DNA of 64,000 nt from Batrachochytrium dendrobatidis JAM81 (GCF_000203795.2 NW_006281116.1:389195-453194); one strand, 5' to 3'; shown: positions 45,725 through 63,000, counted from the first letter of the stretch. Numbers and translations: made by a program. Notes: generated by a model not told the origin, from the sequence alone.

Positions 45725-48700
45725 ATGGCATTGGAATCAATGGGATTGGAATTGGCTATAGCAAAAGCATTGGCAGATGGAAGTGCTGTAATTGGCACTG
45801 TCCGTCCTGGAATGGATTTGTCTGTTGCTGCTCTTTCGACCACTACTGCAAATAAATCCGACTCAACACCAGTCCCTGTAACAACTGGAGTAGACGATAT
45901 TATCAATGGTCAGGAGTACTGGCTGGTTAAAAACTGTTTTTAGTGTTGATTCAAGCATTGTTTATAGGAATATCTGCTTTATTTATACCAATATTTTGAT
46001 TAGAACTTAATAATGGTCGTTCAAGTTTATTGAAATTGATCGAATGTCTTGGTCCAATACTGACTCATGCTGAGCCATTCCAGAGAGCAAGTGGTGTGTT
46101 CAGTGTCGATGGTTTTGTAATGGCTTGTTAGATTCGTGACTAATTTACATGTTTTAGGCGTTGCATTGTTATCAACTGTAATCTCGCAAACTGAAACGTC
46201 AAAAATATCGGCTCAATCTGGTAATCAATTGGCTTTGTTCATTGAACCGGATTGGCATTGAAATTTACTAGATTCCTTAACAGTGTATTTAAATTTGAAA
46301 TTACTTAGCAACGGTGCTTTCACAGTTTTATCTTAGTCGACTAGACGATCAGCCAAGTGTTGAGCCTGTACTCAATGGACTTTTGGCCATGGTTTCATTA
46401 AGCGTATTGTCCAAGGAAGAAAAAACGGCAATTCCAGCCAGGTTTGTTATGTTTTGTACGCTGTTTTCCAGCATGCCTTTTGATTTTTACTGACTTGCAA
46501 ATAGAATATTTTCCGAGTTGAATGTGCAGTCTTTTCAGCAATCTGTGCGACAGACTGTATTTAGACTGTTTGCAAAACTGTTTGAAACGAATTTGGATGG
46601 ACTACACGAACTAGGATCTGAATTTGTGTTTGGCTTCATTCATGCCATGGATGGCGAAAAAGATCCTCGCATTCTGATTCTGGCATTCCGAATTGCTCAG
46701 CTCATCATTAAGCATCTTGACTTTTCAAAGCACGCAGAAGATTTATTTGAGGTTGTTTTTTGTTACTTTCCAATTACGTTTCGTCCAATTCCTGGTGATC
46801 CGTATGGCGTCACTGCAGAAGATCTTAAACATGAATTGTGTGCGACTGTTGCGGCTACACCATTGTTTGCTCCATTTGCTGTTCCAGTTCTTTTAGAAAA
46901 ACTATCGTCTGATTCTGCTGCAGCCAAGGTAACTCATAGATTGTCATTTCATACATTTGTTTTCTATAATGCCATCCATAACATTGATTTTTGCGTATTA
47001 AAGCGCGATGCCATGGATGCAGTATCTGCATGTGCTCCAGTTTATGAAGGTGCTTCGTTTTCTCCATACATAGACGCATTTTGGGATGCTCTTAAAAAAG
47101 AGGTACGTTTACTGGATCATATATTGTTCAATACAATGGATTTTAACACCTTTTGGATCTCATTGCTTGGCTTTCAATAACGAAACTTTAGATAGTGAGT
47201 CCAGTTGAGCCAGCAAACGAGCTCTCATCACTCATGGCCATTAGAGCACTTGTCAAATCCTTGTCTACTGCTATTTCAATTTCACAAAAACGACAGTCTC
47301 CTTTGGAAAAAATGATTGATATCATTTTAAAAGACTGCTTGGAAAATTTGGCAGATCCAGATTTGAAATTTGCCAAGCCTTGTGGAAAGATTATGATGTC
47401 GGCTGCATCTGCATCCGAACCCGCTTGCAACATTATTGTTGAAAAAGCGCTTCCTGTAATCCTAAATGCTCTATCTAATGAGGATGCACCATCAAAACGC
47501 AAAACTCTTGCTGATGTTCTTGGTGACTTTCTTGTTGCTGGACGATCGGTTTACTCTTCAAAAAATGGGACAAGTGGTAATCACGACTGCTTTTAATTTT
47601 TATGCAATGCAGCTATAGGTTAACTTTTTATTCCATTTCATGTCATGTTTTTTGCTAAACTCAGATGATCTGATGCAAACTCCCTTGAAGTTATACTGTG
47701 AACAGCTTTTTGATTTCTTCATGCCATGTGCTTTATCTGATTTGTATGTTCCGCTAAAGCTTTCTTCACTTCGTGGATTGACTGAAATGCTGCTTTCTCG
47801 AAATTTACTTGGTGCAAAAGAGGTGTGTATTGTAATTATAAATGGGATGTGAGTTGGAGATTTAAACTTTTTGCTGGTTTAGGAATGTGCGGTTCTTGAA
47901 TTGGTATTGTCATGGATGCTTGAAGACCCAAATACGCAGATTCATTCGGTTGCTTTAGAGACTATTACATCCATTTCAGCAGAAATCCCAGATTTAGTTC
48001 AAAATGTTGTACTTGAACCACTTTTGAATGCATTAAAAGGTATACTGATCATTTGAAAGCATGCTTATTCGACACCATTCGAGTTTCTAATAGCTCGATT
48101 CGATATGCCCATCAACAATCGTTTATTTTAGCTGCCCAGACAGAATTTAATGTTTTGAAGATGGAGTCGGCTCTAGTTTCTTGTTTTGCACTTTCTAAAA
48201 ACAAACAAATGCGTTCTGTTATTTTGTCAGCGTTGATCGATATTTTTGTCAGTGCGGCTACATCTACACTTGAGTCACGTACGTTGGTCTATTTCTCTTT
48301 TCTGTAGCTTAATTAGTTTAATCTGCTGACATTTTATTTTAACTTGTAGATCCAAATATGCCATATATACTTGCCTATGAACGGCGAACACTCCAAATTG
48401 TAGCTGAAATTCTTTTAGAATCGTCTACCCAGCCAATCATGCTTACATTAGACCAAACTCATACATGTGAGCTTATCTTCAAACTAGTGCTGACTTCAGT
48501 TAACACTGCACCGGCTATGGATGAAACTATGAAGAATGAAATTGTCTGTCTTGTTGCCAAAGTTGTGGCATTGATGATCCGGAGCCTTGATGTACCGTAA
48601 GAATATCTGATTGTACTATGTATTGCGGTTTGGTTAGTTTCTGTATTGCATTACTCACTACATCTATTGTTGTAGTCATCAATCTCAAATTATAAAAGAA

Positions 48701-50135
48701 CTCAAACACTCGTTTCAATCATTCAATTCACCAGTTGTTTTGACAGACCCGGTCTATGCATATTTGACTGCTGCAGTTATGACTAATGTGTCCAGTAAAG
48801 TAAGTGATGGTGTAATTTTGATTTATATCTACTATTGGTCAAAGTATAAGCGTGTATTTATTTTTCATCTGTATTGTAGACTCCATTTGATATCCTGGAT
48901 TTAGAAGTGTATTCCAATGAGTTGATCAACATGTCAATTCAACTAGACGGCCTCTATGCTTTGGCTACATCAAAGATACTAGCATCTATTGTAAACAAAG
49001 GACATGGTGTGCAAGGAATTGATGCATTTGTGACTCATTTTTGTCAAACCAAATGCGATTCGGCACTGGTTGCAGTCCACTGCACTCTTCCCCAGCGTCA
49101 AACTATTTTAAAAGTATACTCTTGGGTAGGATAAGTTGATCTATATACTGCATTGCTTTTGGATTGTGTTTGATACTTGTGAATAATGATTTGTTGAAAC
49201 TGTTAGATTGCCAAAGCTTTGGTGGTTAAAGCCGATCCACGTGGATATCAAATGACATTACAGATTTTGGGTCTTTTAAGCAATGCGGATCTAGGTCTCG
49301 CAGCTGCAGATGCGATAAATGTACTCATTTCTGATGATTCACAAGGTGTGCTTACCAAAATGGCGGGTGCCAATATAAAAATGCTGTACAAGCAGCGACT
49401 CTATAACTATTGTCTTCCCATTGTGTCATCTGGATTTCAAGTCGCTAGTGATGGTAAGCATGGATTGAATGTTGAAATTGCATTGTTTGGACTCTTGTGC
49501 AAGTTGAGCTCTAATCTAGGGTTTGCAATGCATAGGTTCACGGAATGCGTATTTGTATTCTTTATCCCATTTATTACATAATGTTTCCAAGGGTGTTTTG
49601 TTGAGCGAGCTTCCCAAGGTGATACCTAGTACTTTTATTTAAACGGTTTTTGTATGCTGTTTTTACGTTCAACTCATATTTGGTATTACCAACTAGCTTT
49701 TACCCATGCTCTTGCATTCGCTCACATTAAATGAGACAACACTCAAGCTGGGTACGTTGGACACGTTGCAGCAGATGGTTAAAGATGCTCCAGCGGTATT
49801 AGAAAGTCAAATATCGTCAATCATGACACTATTGCTTCCAATGTGTCTATTTAAAAATGCCAATCAAGGCAACGATGCAGTAAGTGTTTCATTTTCAATC
49901 TATATTTCCAAATCACACCAACTGATTTTAAACATCTTGTGATATACAGCGTGTTCGTGTATCTGCTATTGCAATACTGGGATTACTCATGTCATGGGTC
50001 AACTACACAGTGCTGCATCCATTCAAGCCGCGTGTTTTACAGGAGTTGGCATATGCTTTGGATGATCCGAAACGAGTTGTTAGGAAAGAAGCTGCCAATA
50101 CACGCAGTATTTGGTTCATGCCTCAACCCACATGA
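45725..50135 (+). CDS. MMS19: MMS19, cytosolic Fe-S protein assembly targeting factor
   Basis: HEAT-repeat scaffold of the CIA targeting complex that hands Fe-S clusters to nuclear proteins such as DNA polymerases and XPD. The N-terminal MMS19 region has ELNNGRSSLLKLIECLGPIL and LSQFYLSRLDDQPSVEPVLN. The strongest match is the block after LGSEFVFGFIHAMDGEKDPR, followed by LFEVVFCYFPITFRPIPGDP, DLKHELCATVAATPLFAPFA and LLEKLSSDSAAAK. Helical repeats continue through CGKIMMSAASASEPAC and CYLPLKL-type segments. The last exon has VLHPFKPRVLQELAYALDDP and KRVVRKEAANTRSIWFM, which parallels the C-terminus of animal and fungal MMS19. Fourteen or so exons; internal borders are approximate. Start 45725 (MALESMGLELAIAKAL) is the first in-frame ATG; the true N-terminus could include another exon. 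Confidence 0.9.
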
Positions 50136-50503
50136 TCTATCCAATCAACAATTATTCTACCGCTTTAGCAACGTTGATACAATACATTGTTTTTTGATAC
50201 AATTGGTTGAATTTAAACTATTGAACAGAGGAGTATATCGTTAGTTTATCATGTCCAAATACATTTGGCTTATAGAATTGGTTTACACATGTTTATACTG
50301 GTATTGAAACCAGACGTGTGGTTTATTTTTAGTCCCACAACCATTTCTAAAAGTATACAGATATGATCGAATTTAGAGTATACTGAACATTATCGAGTCT
50401 GACCCCACTACACATTTCAATACCACTCAATCCATCACAAAACCATGGGTTTAGTTTATTTGGACATGAAGACGACCGTACATCGCTATCAGTACATGCA
50501 AAA
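50136..50503. other. Intergenic region between convergent MMS19 and P5CDH genes
   Basis: Only 3' flanks are expected; no gene or repeat seen. Confidence 0.4.
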
Positions 50504-53149
<2,646 letters not shown>

Positions 53150-53369
53150 TCAACTGTTTTTATGAAGGAAAGAACGGGTTGCTCTCCACGTGTACAAATG
53201 CGGGCTTACTCGAATAACAAGTCAATTCTATTATAAATTGTTACTCAATTTATTCTGTATTTTATCAGATTTGTTGTCATGATCGTAAATCAATAGCTTG
53301 TTATCTGCTACACAAATGTCTGGTTAGGTTGGAATTATAACTCGAGTGTTTAATCGTTTGGTATTGCTT

Positions 53370-54842
53370 TTATTCAGATGCTGTTGGTGGTAATCCCATT
53401 GCAATAAGAGCCTGCTTGATATTAAGACACTTTTCAATAAGGATCTGAGAAGCCTCTTGGAACAGAAGTTGTGGTGGAAGCGCACCTGTTGATTCGATGC
53501 TGACTATATTGAATACCATTGGAACAATGTTCAAAAATCATTCACGTTGTCTATATTCATGGTGCAACTTACATATAAAGTGATCTCGAACACGAGTCAA
53601 TCGAACCTTGTCTAGAAACTCGGCATGACGCAAGACTTCACGACTAGCAGTATCTTTACGAGGATTGGCAATCTCTGCGTGTCCAACTCCATTTTTTTGT
53701 ACAATCTTGACTGTTCCTTCTGGAAAACAGTTCTTGAACTTTTCTGCATCCTTTCCTGTAATTGGCTTGAGTATTTGAATATCTGGCAACAATCTATACG
53801 ATGCCGTAGCTACTCACATGTATACAATAGGTTGGTATAAAACATATTTCCATTGCAATCATCACTTGACATACCAACTGGAGACCATTTGGCATGCTCT
53901 TTTCCAATTCCTTTTTGACAATGAAGTTCAGCCTCAATCTCTTGACCAGGACGCAGTTTTGTAATCAGAATATCATCATAGTATGGGCGGATTGGACTGT
54001 CTTTGAATTTTTCAACTTGATCACCCTGTGGCTCCCAAATAAGATGTTTTGAAAGAACATCTGAATCAATATACTTGTTGGATGGATTGATTTCAGATGC
54101 AGATGCGTGTGGATTACGAGTGCATTTGATATTTAAACGGAAAACAAGTGTGTTTAAATCCGTTGGTGGATCATCAGCTAGTTTTTAACATTCAAGTTAG
54201 TATCGCGATTGCATCCAGTAGATAGTGCAAGTGCATACATCCTTCACGGAAATCAAAAAGTCGAGGATCTGAATTAATTGGAATAAGACCAAGTCTTTGA
54301 GCAAGCACCTCGTCGTGCATCACACCCGTGTTGTTCATAATGTAAACATTTTCAATCGCCATCGTAGCAACCTAGATAAAATGATCAACAATCATTCCAA
54401 ATACAACAGTTGAACATGACAGATGTAAACTACCTCTCCAATCAAGATTCTTCGAAATGCATTTGAAATAGAAGCATCAAGACCAATGAGATCAAACTCC
54501 ATGCTATCCTTGCCAATGTAATCGATTACAATATTGAATTTCTAGTATCAAATCAAAATTAGTTGAAAGCATAATCAAGCCGAAAAGCGCAAGAAATACC
54601 TCTTTAAACTTTTCTAAATTCCAAGAAAGATCGATTCCAGGAAATGTGTGAGGGAAATCCATTCCAGAGACCTAAATGATTAAAATGAGATTAAAAATGT
54701 ATAATAAAAAGTTGATAAAAACTATGAAAACTTGATGGAAACTCTATGAAAACTTGATGAAAATCAGCAATTTCTGTCTTACATTAGCAACAAAGTCTTC
54801 AGTGAGAACCACTCTTGTTCGCATCAATTCGAGAGAATCCAT
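53370..54842 (-). CDS. POLR1C: RNA polymerases I and III shared subunit AC40 (RPAC1)
   Basis: Alpha-like subunit that pairs with AC19 to nucleate assembly of RNA polymerases I and III in the nucleus. The N-terminal exon begins [20 protein letters not shown]. Downstream exons carry [40 protein letters not shown] and [20 protein letters not shown], then [20 protein letters not shown], the alpha-motif core. Later come [36 protein letters not shown] and a short C-terminal exon. The stop at 53370 follows MGLPPTASE. About seven exons; the first intron holds a short tandem repeat. It is head-to-head with the Abp1 gene at 103 bases. An internal Met (MRTRVV) is the alternative start. Confidence 0.94.
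54722..54762. repeat. Two-copy tandem repeat in a POLR1C intron
   Basis: CTATGAAAACTTGATG occurs at 54722 and again about 22 bases later, followed by a GAAA-rich tract. It is a minor local duplication in the first intron. Confidence 0.6.
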
Positions 54843-54945
54843 TTTTGTGAGTAAATTCGCAGAAACAGAAAAATCTGAAAGAAACGCAAACACACGTGAT
54901 GACGAGGTTAAGCGACGCAACATAAAGTTATCTTTACTTTCTGAA
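54843..54945. promoter_or_regulatory. Compact 103-bp divergent promoter of POLR1C and the Abp1 gene
   Basis: Only 103 bases separate the two start codons, so both transcription starts must lie here or overlap the genes. No clear TATA box is visible; an ACACGTGATG sequence containing a CACGTG E-box-like core lies near 54890. Confidence 0.5.
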
Positions 54946-56865
54946 ATGGCATCTTCTACGCAGGTGAATCTGTCGACTTATTCCAACGATATCAGCTCTG
55001 CTTATGCGAGTGTTTTGAGCGAGCAGGATTCTTGCAATTGGGCAATATTTTCTTATGACAAGGGCGGAAATGACCTCAAACTGTTTGGTTCTGGAGGTAT
55101 TCTACATGGACTGGATTATCCATTGCATTCTTTATTAACTATCGTTATTAGATGGCGGTCTTGAGGAATTGAGTGATGAATTCGAAGAGGGAAAGATTCA
55201 ATATGCATTTGCAAAGGTTTTTGAACCTGTATCTGGACTGCCCAAATACGTTTTTATTGCATGGGTAAATACCAGTTTCATTGAATGGGTCCAATTCTTT
55301 ATATCTGGCTCATTAAAATTTGTTATTAGTGCGGTGATGGTGTTCCAGTAGCAAAAAAAGGTTTATTTCATTACCATGTCAATGACATTGCCAAGTATTT
55401 CAAAGTGCGTCGTATAACTATGTCTTGAACCTATTGGTTCTGTTTATTCATTTGTTTCTTATTTTATAGGGATTCCACGTTCAAATTAATGCTCGAGGAA
55501 ATGATGATATCGATCCAGATTTGATCATGAAGAAAGTTCGTGATAGCGCTGGTGCAAAATATTCTATCCACCAGCACGCTCAAAACCAAACCACCACTTC
55601 CAATCCATCCACTTCAGTTGCTGTGCCCACCGCATCTACTGCCGTGTATACTCCGTCATTTAACCGGGCTCCCCATTCATCTGTTGCGTCTGAAGCCAAC
55701 AGTAGTAAACTAGACAGTCAGAGTACTCATGCCATCACTGCTGGCTTGAAATCTACTTCAATCAATCCTATTTCTTCTGCTGCCAAACCGTCTCGTCCCA
55801 CTTATGGTGGATATGGGGGATATGCGTCTGTACAAACCCCACCTTCAAAACAGTCATCTTATCAACCTCCTGTATCTGCCACTTCAAATGAGATTTCTGG
55901 TGTTCAAGCTGAACGTGAGCGTCGTGAAAAGGATGAGCGCGAGCAGCGTGAGCGTGCTGAACAGGAATATCGTGATCGAATGGCTCGTGAACAGGAACAA
56001 TCTGCTCAACTTCAAAAAACAAACAACGAGCTCAACCAACAGAAAATTGAAAGAGAAAAAATAGAATTGCAGCAACAACATCAAAAGGATCTTCAAGAAC
56101 GTCAAAGGATTGCGTCTGAAAAACGTCAACACATGGAACAACAACAAGCCGAGGCTGATGCTCGGTTAGAAAAAGAACGTCAAGCAAAAGAACAGTTTCA
56201 GCGCAATGAAACAACTCAGGTACAGCACAATCCTCCACACGTTGCAGCAGTCCAAACTTTGAATGCAAAGGCTTTGTACGATTATTCTCCCGGTAAGCAT
56301 ATTGCGTTGAATCTACTGATTTGGTCGAGTCGTGTATTCACCCTATTATATTTTTAAAGAGGAATCCAACGAAATACCATTTTTAGAAGAAGAGCTCATT
56401 ACACATGTTATTCAGGTGGATGAGGGTTGGTGGGAAGGAACCAATGCACAAGGTCAAAGGGGTTTATTCCCTTCCAACTATGTAGAACTGATTGATTCTA
56501 ACGTTGCCAATACACACGTTGAGCCCTCTGCTTTATTCATTGAACCAGTGCCTGCTCAAAGTATTCCTCATGATGAACCTATTGTACCTACACAGCAAGA
56601 CATTCATCATGAAAACAACACTCCTTATCGCGAAGCAACCGCTGTTTACGACTACGTGGCTGCAGAACCCAACGAACTCTCATTTAACGAAGGCAATCTG
56701 ATTACTCATATTGTTTTTGTATCAGAGGATTGGTGGCAAGGAACACTAAATGGAGTCGTTGGACTTTGTAAGTTGTCATGTGTCATGTATATGTATACAC
56801 TATCGAGACGCTAACGATACTCGATTGGTTTAGTCCCAGGAAACTATGTCGAGCTTAAACAGTAA
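54946..56865 (+). CDS. ABP1: Actin-binding protein 1 / drebrin-like (ADF-H plus two SH3 domains)
   Basis: Cortical actin adaptor of endocytic patches that binds F-actin and recruits kinases and synaptojanin through SH3 domains. Six exons close in frame (54946-55096, 55152-55264, 55330-55404, 55470-56292, 56360-56767, 56834-56865) to 533 residues. The ADF-homology domain covers about residues 1-135 (IQYAFAKVFEPVSGLPKYVF, CGDGVPVAKKGLFHYHVNDI, GFHVQINARGNDDI). A Ser/Thr/Pro-rich linker leads to a highly charged coiled coil (EREKIELQQQHQKDLQERQR). Two SH3 domains follow: ALYDYSPEE...WWEGTNAQGQRGLFPSNYV and AVYDYVAAE...WWQGTLNGVVGLFPGNYV. Two C-terminal SH3 domains is a variation; many fungal Abp1 proteins have one. 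Start 54946 gives MASSTQVNLST. Confidence 0.95.
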
Positions 56866-57076
56866 CACATGGGTAAACTCCATTTTTCCTAGCAACGTTT
56901 CATTTGTGCTTGAATTAAAACCAGATTATCCCATCAGGTTGGCACACCTTGAAGTCTATTAAAAATAAAGCCATTCATTTGAACAAAAATGAATACATAT
57001 CTACAACCCCTTTATCTTTAAAATGTTTAACCCAGACCATGCATTTCAAAACGATTAAACCGTGTATACTATAAGC
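56866..57076. other. Short spacer between convergent Abp1 and MED12 genes
   Basis: Contains only the two 3' ends; nothing else recognised. Confidence 0.4.
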
Positions 57077-60000
57077 TCAGTTGTGTTTTTTGATTGCTTT
57101 TGTGATCCCTGTGGTGGTCGTATCAGTAGATTTACGCTTGGTTGGAATACGACTACCTTTTGTAACAGCTGGTTTTAAGCTACCGCTATGGATTTTGACA
57201 TCCATGATACCCGCCTGATGATTAGGGTTTACATCTATATCCATAGCGTCAAACGTAGTGTGTTGTGGCATGTCCACATGAGCTACAGGTGTGGGTTGGG
57301 TGGATGCAGCAGTAACAGTAGATGATGTCATGACAACTTCTACAACAGATTCTTCATCAGAAAAATTCGTCAGTTCCATCAGTGCAGTATTATCTGATAC
57401 GCGGCTACCCACGTCGGGTAATGTCCATCCTTGCTTATGTAGTTGGATATACGCAGGCTCCATAGGGTGGAGTACTTTTGCACCAAATGAAGTCAGTGAT
57501 ATGGGTGTGTTGTTAAGTGGTGCAATGGTATTGGGATTTGCCCAGCACATTGATGGTGCTGGAGGTTGTTGTTGCAGCACAACATCTCCAGGATCTTCCA
57601 ACCATTTCCAAGGTAGAAAATAATGCTGGTCAACTTTTAAAAACGAAGCGGGTTTGGTAGAATGTTTTGAATCTGACGTCACTATAGGCGCACGAGCCAA
57701 ATGAGGTGTATTGCTAGCTGATGGGGTGGGTGAAGTTATACTTGCCGACATGCCGGTACTCTGGGTCGATACAGAAGCGGATACCTGTGACGGTTTCCAA
57801 ATAGGTGTAGAGGATGCGGATGACGAAGTAGCAGTACCAAGTTCGTGTAACGATTCATTGAATCCAGACGATCGAAAAATTAAATTAGACACGAGACGAT
57901 TACGGTCAACAAATGGGAGAATGCGATTGACTCGATCTCCAGCCGGAGATGGCAGTGAAAACTCTTGTCGGTTTTTAACCAGCCATGCAAATAAGCCTTT
58001 GCTCAAATCTTTGGGTATTTCCTCCATAAACCACGATACCACGTCCAATGTGATTTGAAACAAATGGGACGTGCCGATTGTATTGGTAACAAGCTTGGAT
58101 ACAAGAAGCTTCATAAGCGACTGGGCTAGCAATACAATTTGGAATCGTATCGGGTTTTCCATAATCACTGGTGCAAGTGTTTTGACTAGTGTAAGCCGAG
58201 CAATCAAAATTTCCTGAATCTGAGCAAGCATGACTTGATCTTGAAGCTGTGATGGCGGCAAATCTGTTGAAGATACAGCAGTAGAGAGCTGATGCGCTTT
58301 CCCAAATGATATCTCGTTGTCTACCATAAGATCAAACACTTTGATATTTTCCTGAAACCAAAGCAAGTCTCGGAGAATAAAAGCCGCCAGTACAGATATG
58401 TCGGCAAGATAGGCGTCTTCGGTTTGCTTGGCTGCTGTTTTTCCAGATGATTTGGCTTTGCGAACTTCCTTGAGTCGATGACACATGTATACACCAAGCT
58501 TGGATGTAAATTCTCCAAAACATTTAATGCTAGCAGTATTTACCACCAAGTGCTGCTGAGAGTCAGCATCAAGAGCAATATTCGTGCCAGCAAGATTGAA
58601 TTCTTTAAGAGGTGTGGTAGATAAAAGTGAATGAACAGACTCCATCAACTGTTGTGATCTCACTACAAGACGCTTTAAAAACTCCCATCTCATTTTTGGC
58701 AGCAAATGTGACAGACTAGTGGAATTCCTACCCAATACTTCCTTAAAACACACGTCAACAAGCCGATCCCAACATTTGGAGTATGCCTCTGCCATGTTTT
58801 GTCGTGATGCTGCTATACTGTCTACTGAAACCGATTGTGAAAACGATGAAACTGCCGTCACACCACTGGCATGAATGCTTTGATGAAGATGCAAAAGCTC
58901 CAATGTCAAGGTGAGTAGATATTGACATCGGTCTCGATTGCAAGCATTAGAGTGACGACAAATGCGTTCAAAACAGGTTTCAAAAGCATTGATATTGAAC
59001 GGAGCTTCGACTGTATTTTCAGTATACCCATCAAAAGTGTGTGTATCCCAAAGAGCCTTGAATACTACATGAGTTGATTGAAGCACCATATCCAAAGCAA
59101 GTGTATCTTGCGAAAATAGATTTTTGGCATCAGTAAACAGGCGTGCAAGGTCAAATGATATCCATGACTGATCAGTTATGCATGCATGTTTAAACCAGCC
59201 AGGTCGTTCCAAAACATACGTCAAAAGCACTTGTATGCCACTCAACAGCTGTTCGTTGGATGCGATATCTACCGCAGCAGAAGTAGACGTCAATCTTGAT
59301 CGTATAAATGCAAGCGACTGTAGAATGTGTAAAATCCGTGACAGATATGCGGGCGTGTGCATGTCTACAACGCGAAGCCGTTCAAGATACTGATACTGCT
59401 GTAGTGTTAGAATCAGCTGAGGAGTCAAAGAAACTGATTCAGTGGATATACAGATTACAGACAGTAAATACACCATATTGGATATCAAGTTTGTAAAATA
59501 AACCGATTTTAGCAGATCGATGTTGGCTTTTGCTCTTGAAATGATGGGATCGACCACCTCGTCTAAAAATCTTTGTAATGGGCAGCAGCGAGAAGTAATT
59601 AGCTGAACAATCATGGATATGGACCAAGTAGAAGCCATATTGTCAATTCCACCAAGAAGCTCTGTTCCCGGAGTCATGACTGTGAATGGTTTGGAAGTCA
59701 CATATGTATCGCGATAATGATCAATGATTGATGCCTGTAAACTTGGATTACGATCAGCAACCTCTCTAAGAACTTCAACTGTAAGTGTTACCCTTCGTCT
59801 AAAATCGTCTCTAAAAACAATCAAATCATAGTAGAGCATGCACAACCCTATTAGTAAACATCAAACCATGTAAGGTGCTCAAATCGTAATAAAAACTCTC
59901 AACATACTTTTGCATTATGCTCGACTGTCTGCTCAATAGTATCAACGAATATTTGAAAAGTCGAGCAAGCGCTTCTCGCATATCTTGAAATCTCCATATG

Positions 60001-63000
60001 AGGCTGGATGCAGCATTGGTAATGGATTGTCGATCGTCTTTGGCATCACGTAAATCGCGAAATTCTAAAGGAATTTCCTTGCTTGTGCCTCGCTTTAGCG
60101 GTAATGCACGATCACTTTCTAATTTCTTTCTTTCTTCAAAATCCATCTCGCAAAGCTTGTGTGTTAAAAGTGAAAAAAGGTGTCTAAGAATGTGTGGATC
60201 TAGCCCTGTCCCCCGTTTCCGAAGCGTTTGGTGCTAAAATATTTTAAATGGAGTCAAAAATACAATTAATCTGACAAGCCTGATTGATAGAAATAGGCTC
60301 AAAATCAAAAAGATTAGATACTTTTTCAAAAAGATGATCAAAAATCAGCTGTGAACAGCCCATGGCATGAAAAACAAGCTGATGTCTTTCCAAGGCAAAG
60401 ACAATACTGCGGTAGATGTTCCGCTCAGTAGTTTTGTTGATAAGCCACATGAGAATCTACCAGTAGTAAGCAATATAGGTAAGCATCAGACTTTAAATTA
60501 TTCAATCAGCCAAATCAACTTACTTCAAGTAAACTAGGATAATCGCGAAGAGTTTCCAAAATCCAAATCACAGTAGCCAGTTGACGATCATTTAAAGTAG
60601 AATTTCCAGGAGTTGAGACTGTTTTCCAGTTATTAATGCCAATCTCTTGAGCCTTGACAATAAACTGTACAACGCATTTTTTGAGCCATATGGAAAGGCG
60701 GATCCTCCATATGGGTACAAGACTGATCAAGTTTTGTTTTAATTTCATGTTTGGCCATGCAAGCGCACGGTCTTTTGGCATATCTTGGACAAGTCGATCA
60801 CGTAGTGTATCTACTTTATCTCCTGATATATATATTCGAGGAAGAACCGCAATGATTTGCTTTTTAATGTTTTCAAAATGCAAAACATCTTGCTTGCGTG
60901 ATTCCTAATGTAGAGATTTCAAAAGGTAGCAATCATAAAATTGACATGAATTTAGTCGGCCTGTTTGGACACAAAAGGGTGGGCTTAATAGCAAACCAAA
61001 CCTACCGTATCGGTTCGAACAATGAGTTCCAAAACGCTTTGTATACAAAAATCATTGTCGGAATCATTTGCCAGATTCACATCATTTTTATGATATAGTT
61101 GACAATTCTGGACAAGTTCGGCTATTCGAAGTGGATAGCCTTGTAAAAAACATTTAAACTAAATGATAGATTTTGGTGAGTTGATCACCTTTTGCTGATG
61201 AAAGCATGGTTTTTTCCCAAATAATACAAGTATACCTTTTCTGACGTATTGCTGGATGAATCCAAATCGCCTCGAGAAACCAACCGTTGGGCATATTGCC
61301 GTATTGAAAATACTCGCAACTGTTCCAATTGTGAAAATAGCAAAAAAAGTCGATGTTGCTCATCTAACAATCCCATTTGCACATTAGTCGAGTTTTTCAA
61401 AACTGCATGCTAATTCGAATACATACTCGACTTACCCTGACCAGATGGCAAAGTGGCAATAAGCTTATCCAGCAATTTGTAAAAAAGCTTTGCGAAATTC
61501 ATGGATAAAAGACTGTGGTGGTTCTTTTTAGTAAGATTATCGTTTAACATGTTTTTGTACCATTCAGAAACAAGTCGAGCCGCAATAAATGCTCGACTGT
61601 CTTGAGATGGACGAGAATCAGCAAGTGCCCAGTTGAATATATGTCGTAGATGGATTGAAATATCGGTGAATCCATCAAAAAAAGCATCCCAGGTTTGATA
61701 TATTTGAGAGTAATTGGTCCAATAACCAAGTGTTCTAAACAGCTAATTATAAACATCTCGACAAGTTAAACTACAATTCCAACCATCAGTTTTTAAAATG
61801 AATCATTACATACCACATTAAGGGATTCAGATGCACACAAAGTCAAAGGTGCAGAAGAAATCAGCCAATTGTTTCGAGACTCAACCTCCATTCGTGTCTA
61901 AACAAAAAACGAATCCATAAGTCCAAAATAGATTGAATTGGCATGCTAAAAGCATTCGTATCAAACTTGAATACATGATATAAAATACCTGATGCTCGTC
62001 AGCAAAAACAACGGTTAAAAATTCTTCAAAATTGACCCACAGTTTTGTGCTAACAAACGTGTCAGGAGCACACCTATATCCTCTCTGTCATCACACCGTA
62101 AAATACCATTCAAAAAAAAGTGTTGGCATGTAATAGCAGATTGAAAACAAGTACCAAGCAGATCAATTCTTTCAAATAAACAAACCTGAAGCAGTATAAC
62201 TAGCTGGTTGTATTGTTCCTTTGCAAAGTCTGAAGTGGAGATGTGCAGTTTGAGCTACCAACAACAATCCACCAAAATAAATGTTAGATGCTTGTACTAT
62301 TACAACTCTATTTTTTGACACATGAACCTACTTTTTTCAACTTTTTCAAGCATATAGAAACTAGCAATCGCATTAATGCGCGAGAGCGGCCAATTTCCAA
62401 CACAAACATTGATATTAAAGTAACAGCAAACATGGTCTATTAAATAGGTAATTGTAGGTGGTTAGAAAGATTGACACGTATTGCATAAACAAGATGCTAT
62501 ATGACTAAAGGGCCGTACCTGACTGAAATTACACATTTTAAATATTTCCAGCGATTTTTTTAAAAAACTTCCTTGATCCAGCAATCCTTCTTCGTATTGC
62601 TTGGCACAAAGCCGCATTCTACATTAAAATAAACCATAGGTTAGCAAGGTAGACACTGTAGGAAGACTGAGTTTACAACACACGGATGACAAGACATACA
62701 AATAATCCCATCGCGATATAAAATGGTGTCGTTGTTTGGGAGAGATATGTTTACTAGCAGCAGCTTCTGCCGCAGCAGCAATAGCTTCTTTACTTTGTGT
62801 TCTTTTTTGATTGCGAACTTGAGAGATTTGCGGCGTATTGACAGCAGAAAGAGAGACTTCGTTGATTTGTTTTTGGATATACGCAATGACGATGGAAGTC
62901 CATGAAAACGAAGCATCAAGATGACTATCGACTCTGGATAAGCGAGATGAACTAGCAAGATCGGTTACTCCGATCATTTTGATGGCCCAGGTAGCACGAA

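Noticed and set aside
57291..58058. Plus-strand frames of 110 and 115 codons
   Set aside because: They are antisense to the long MED12 last exon and have no family resemblance.
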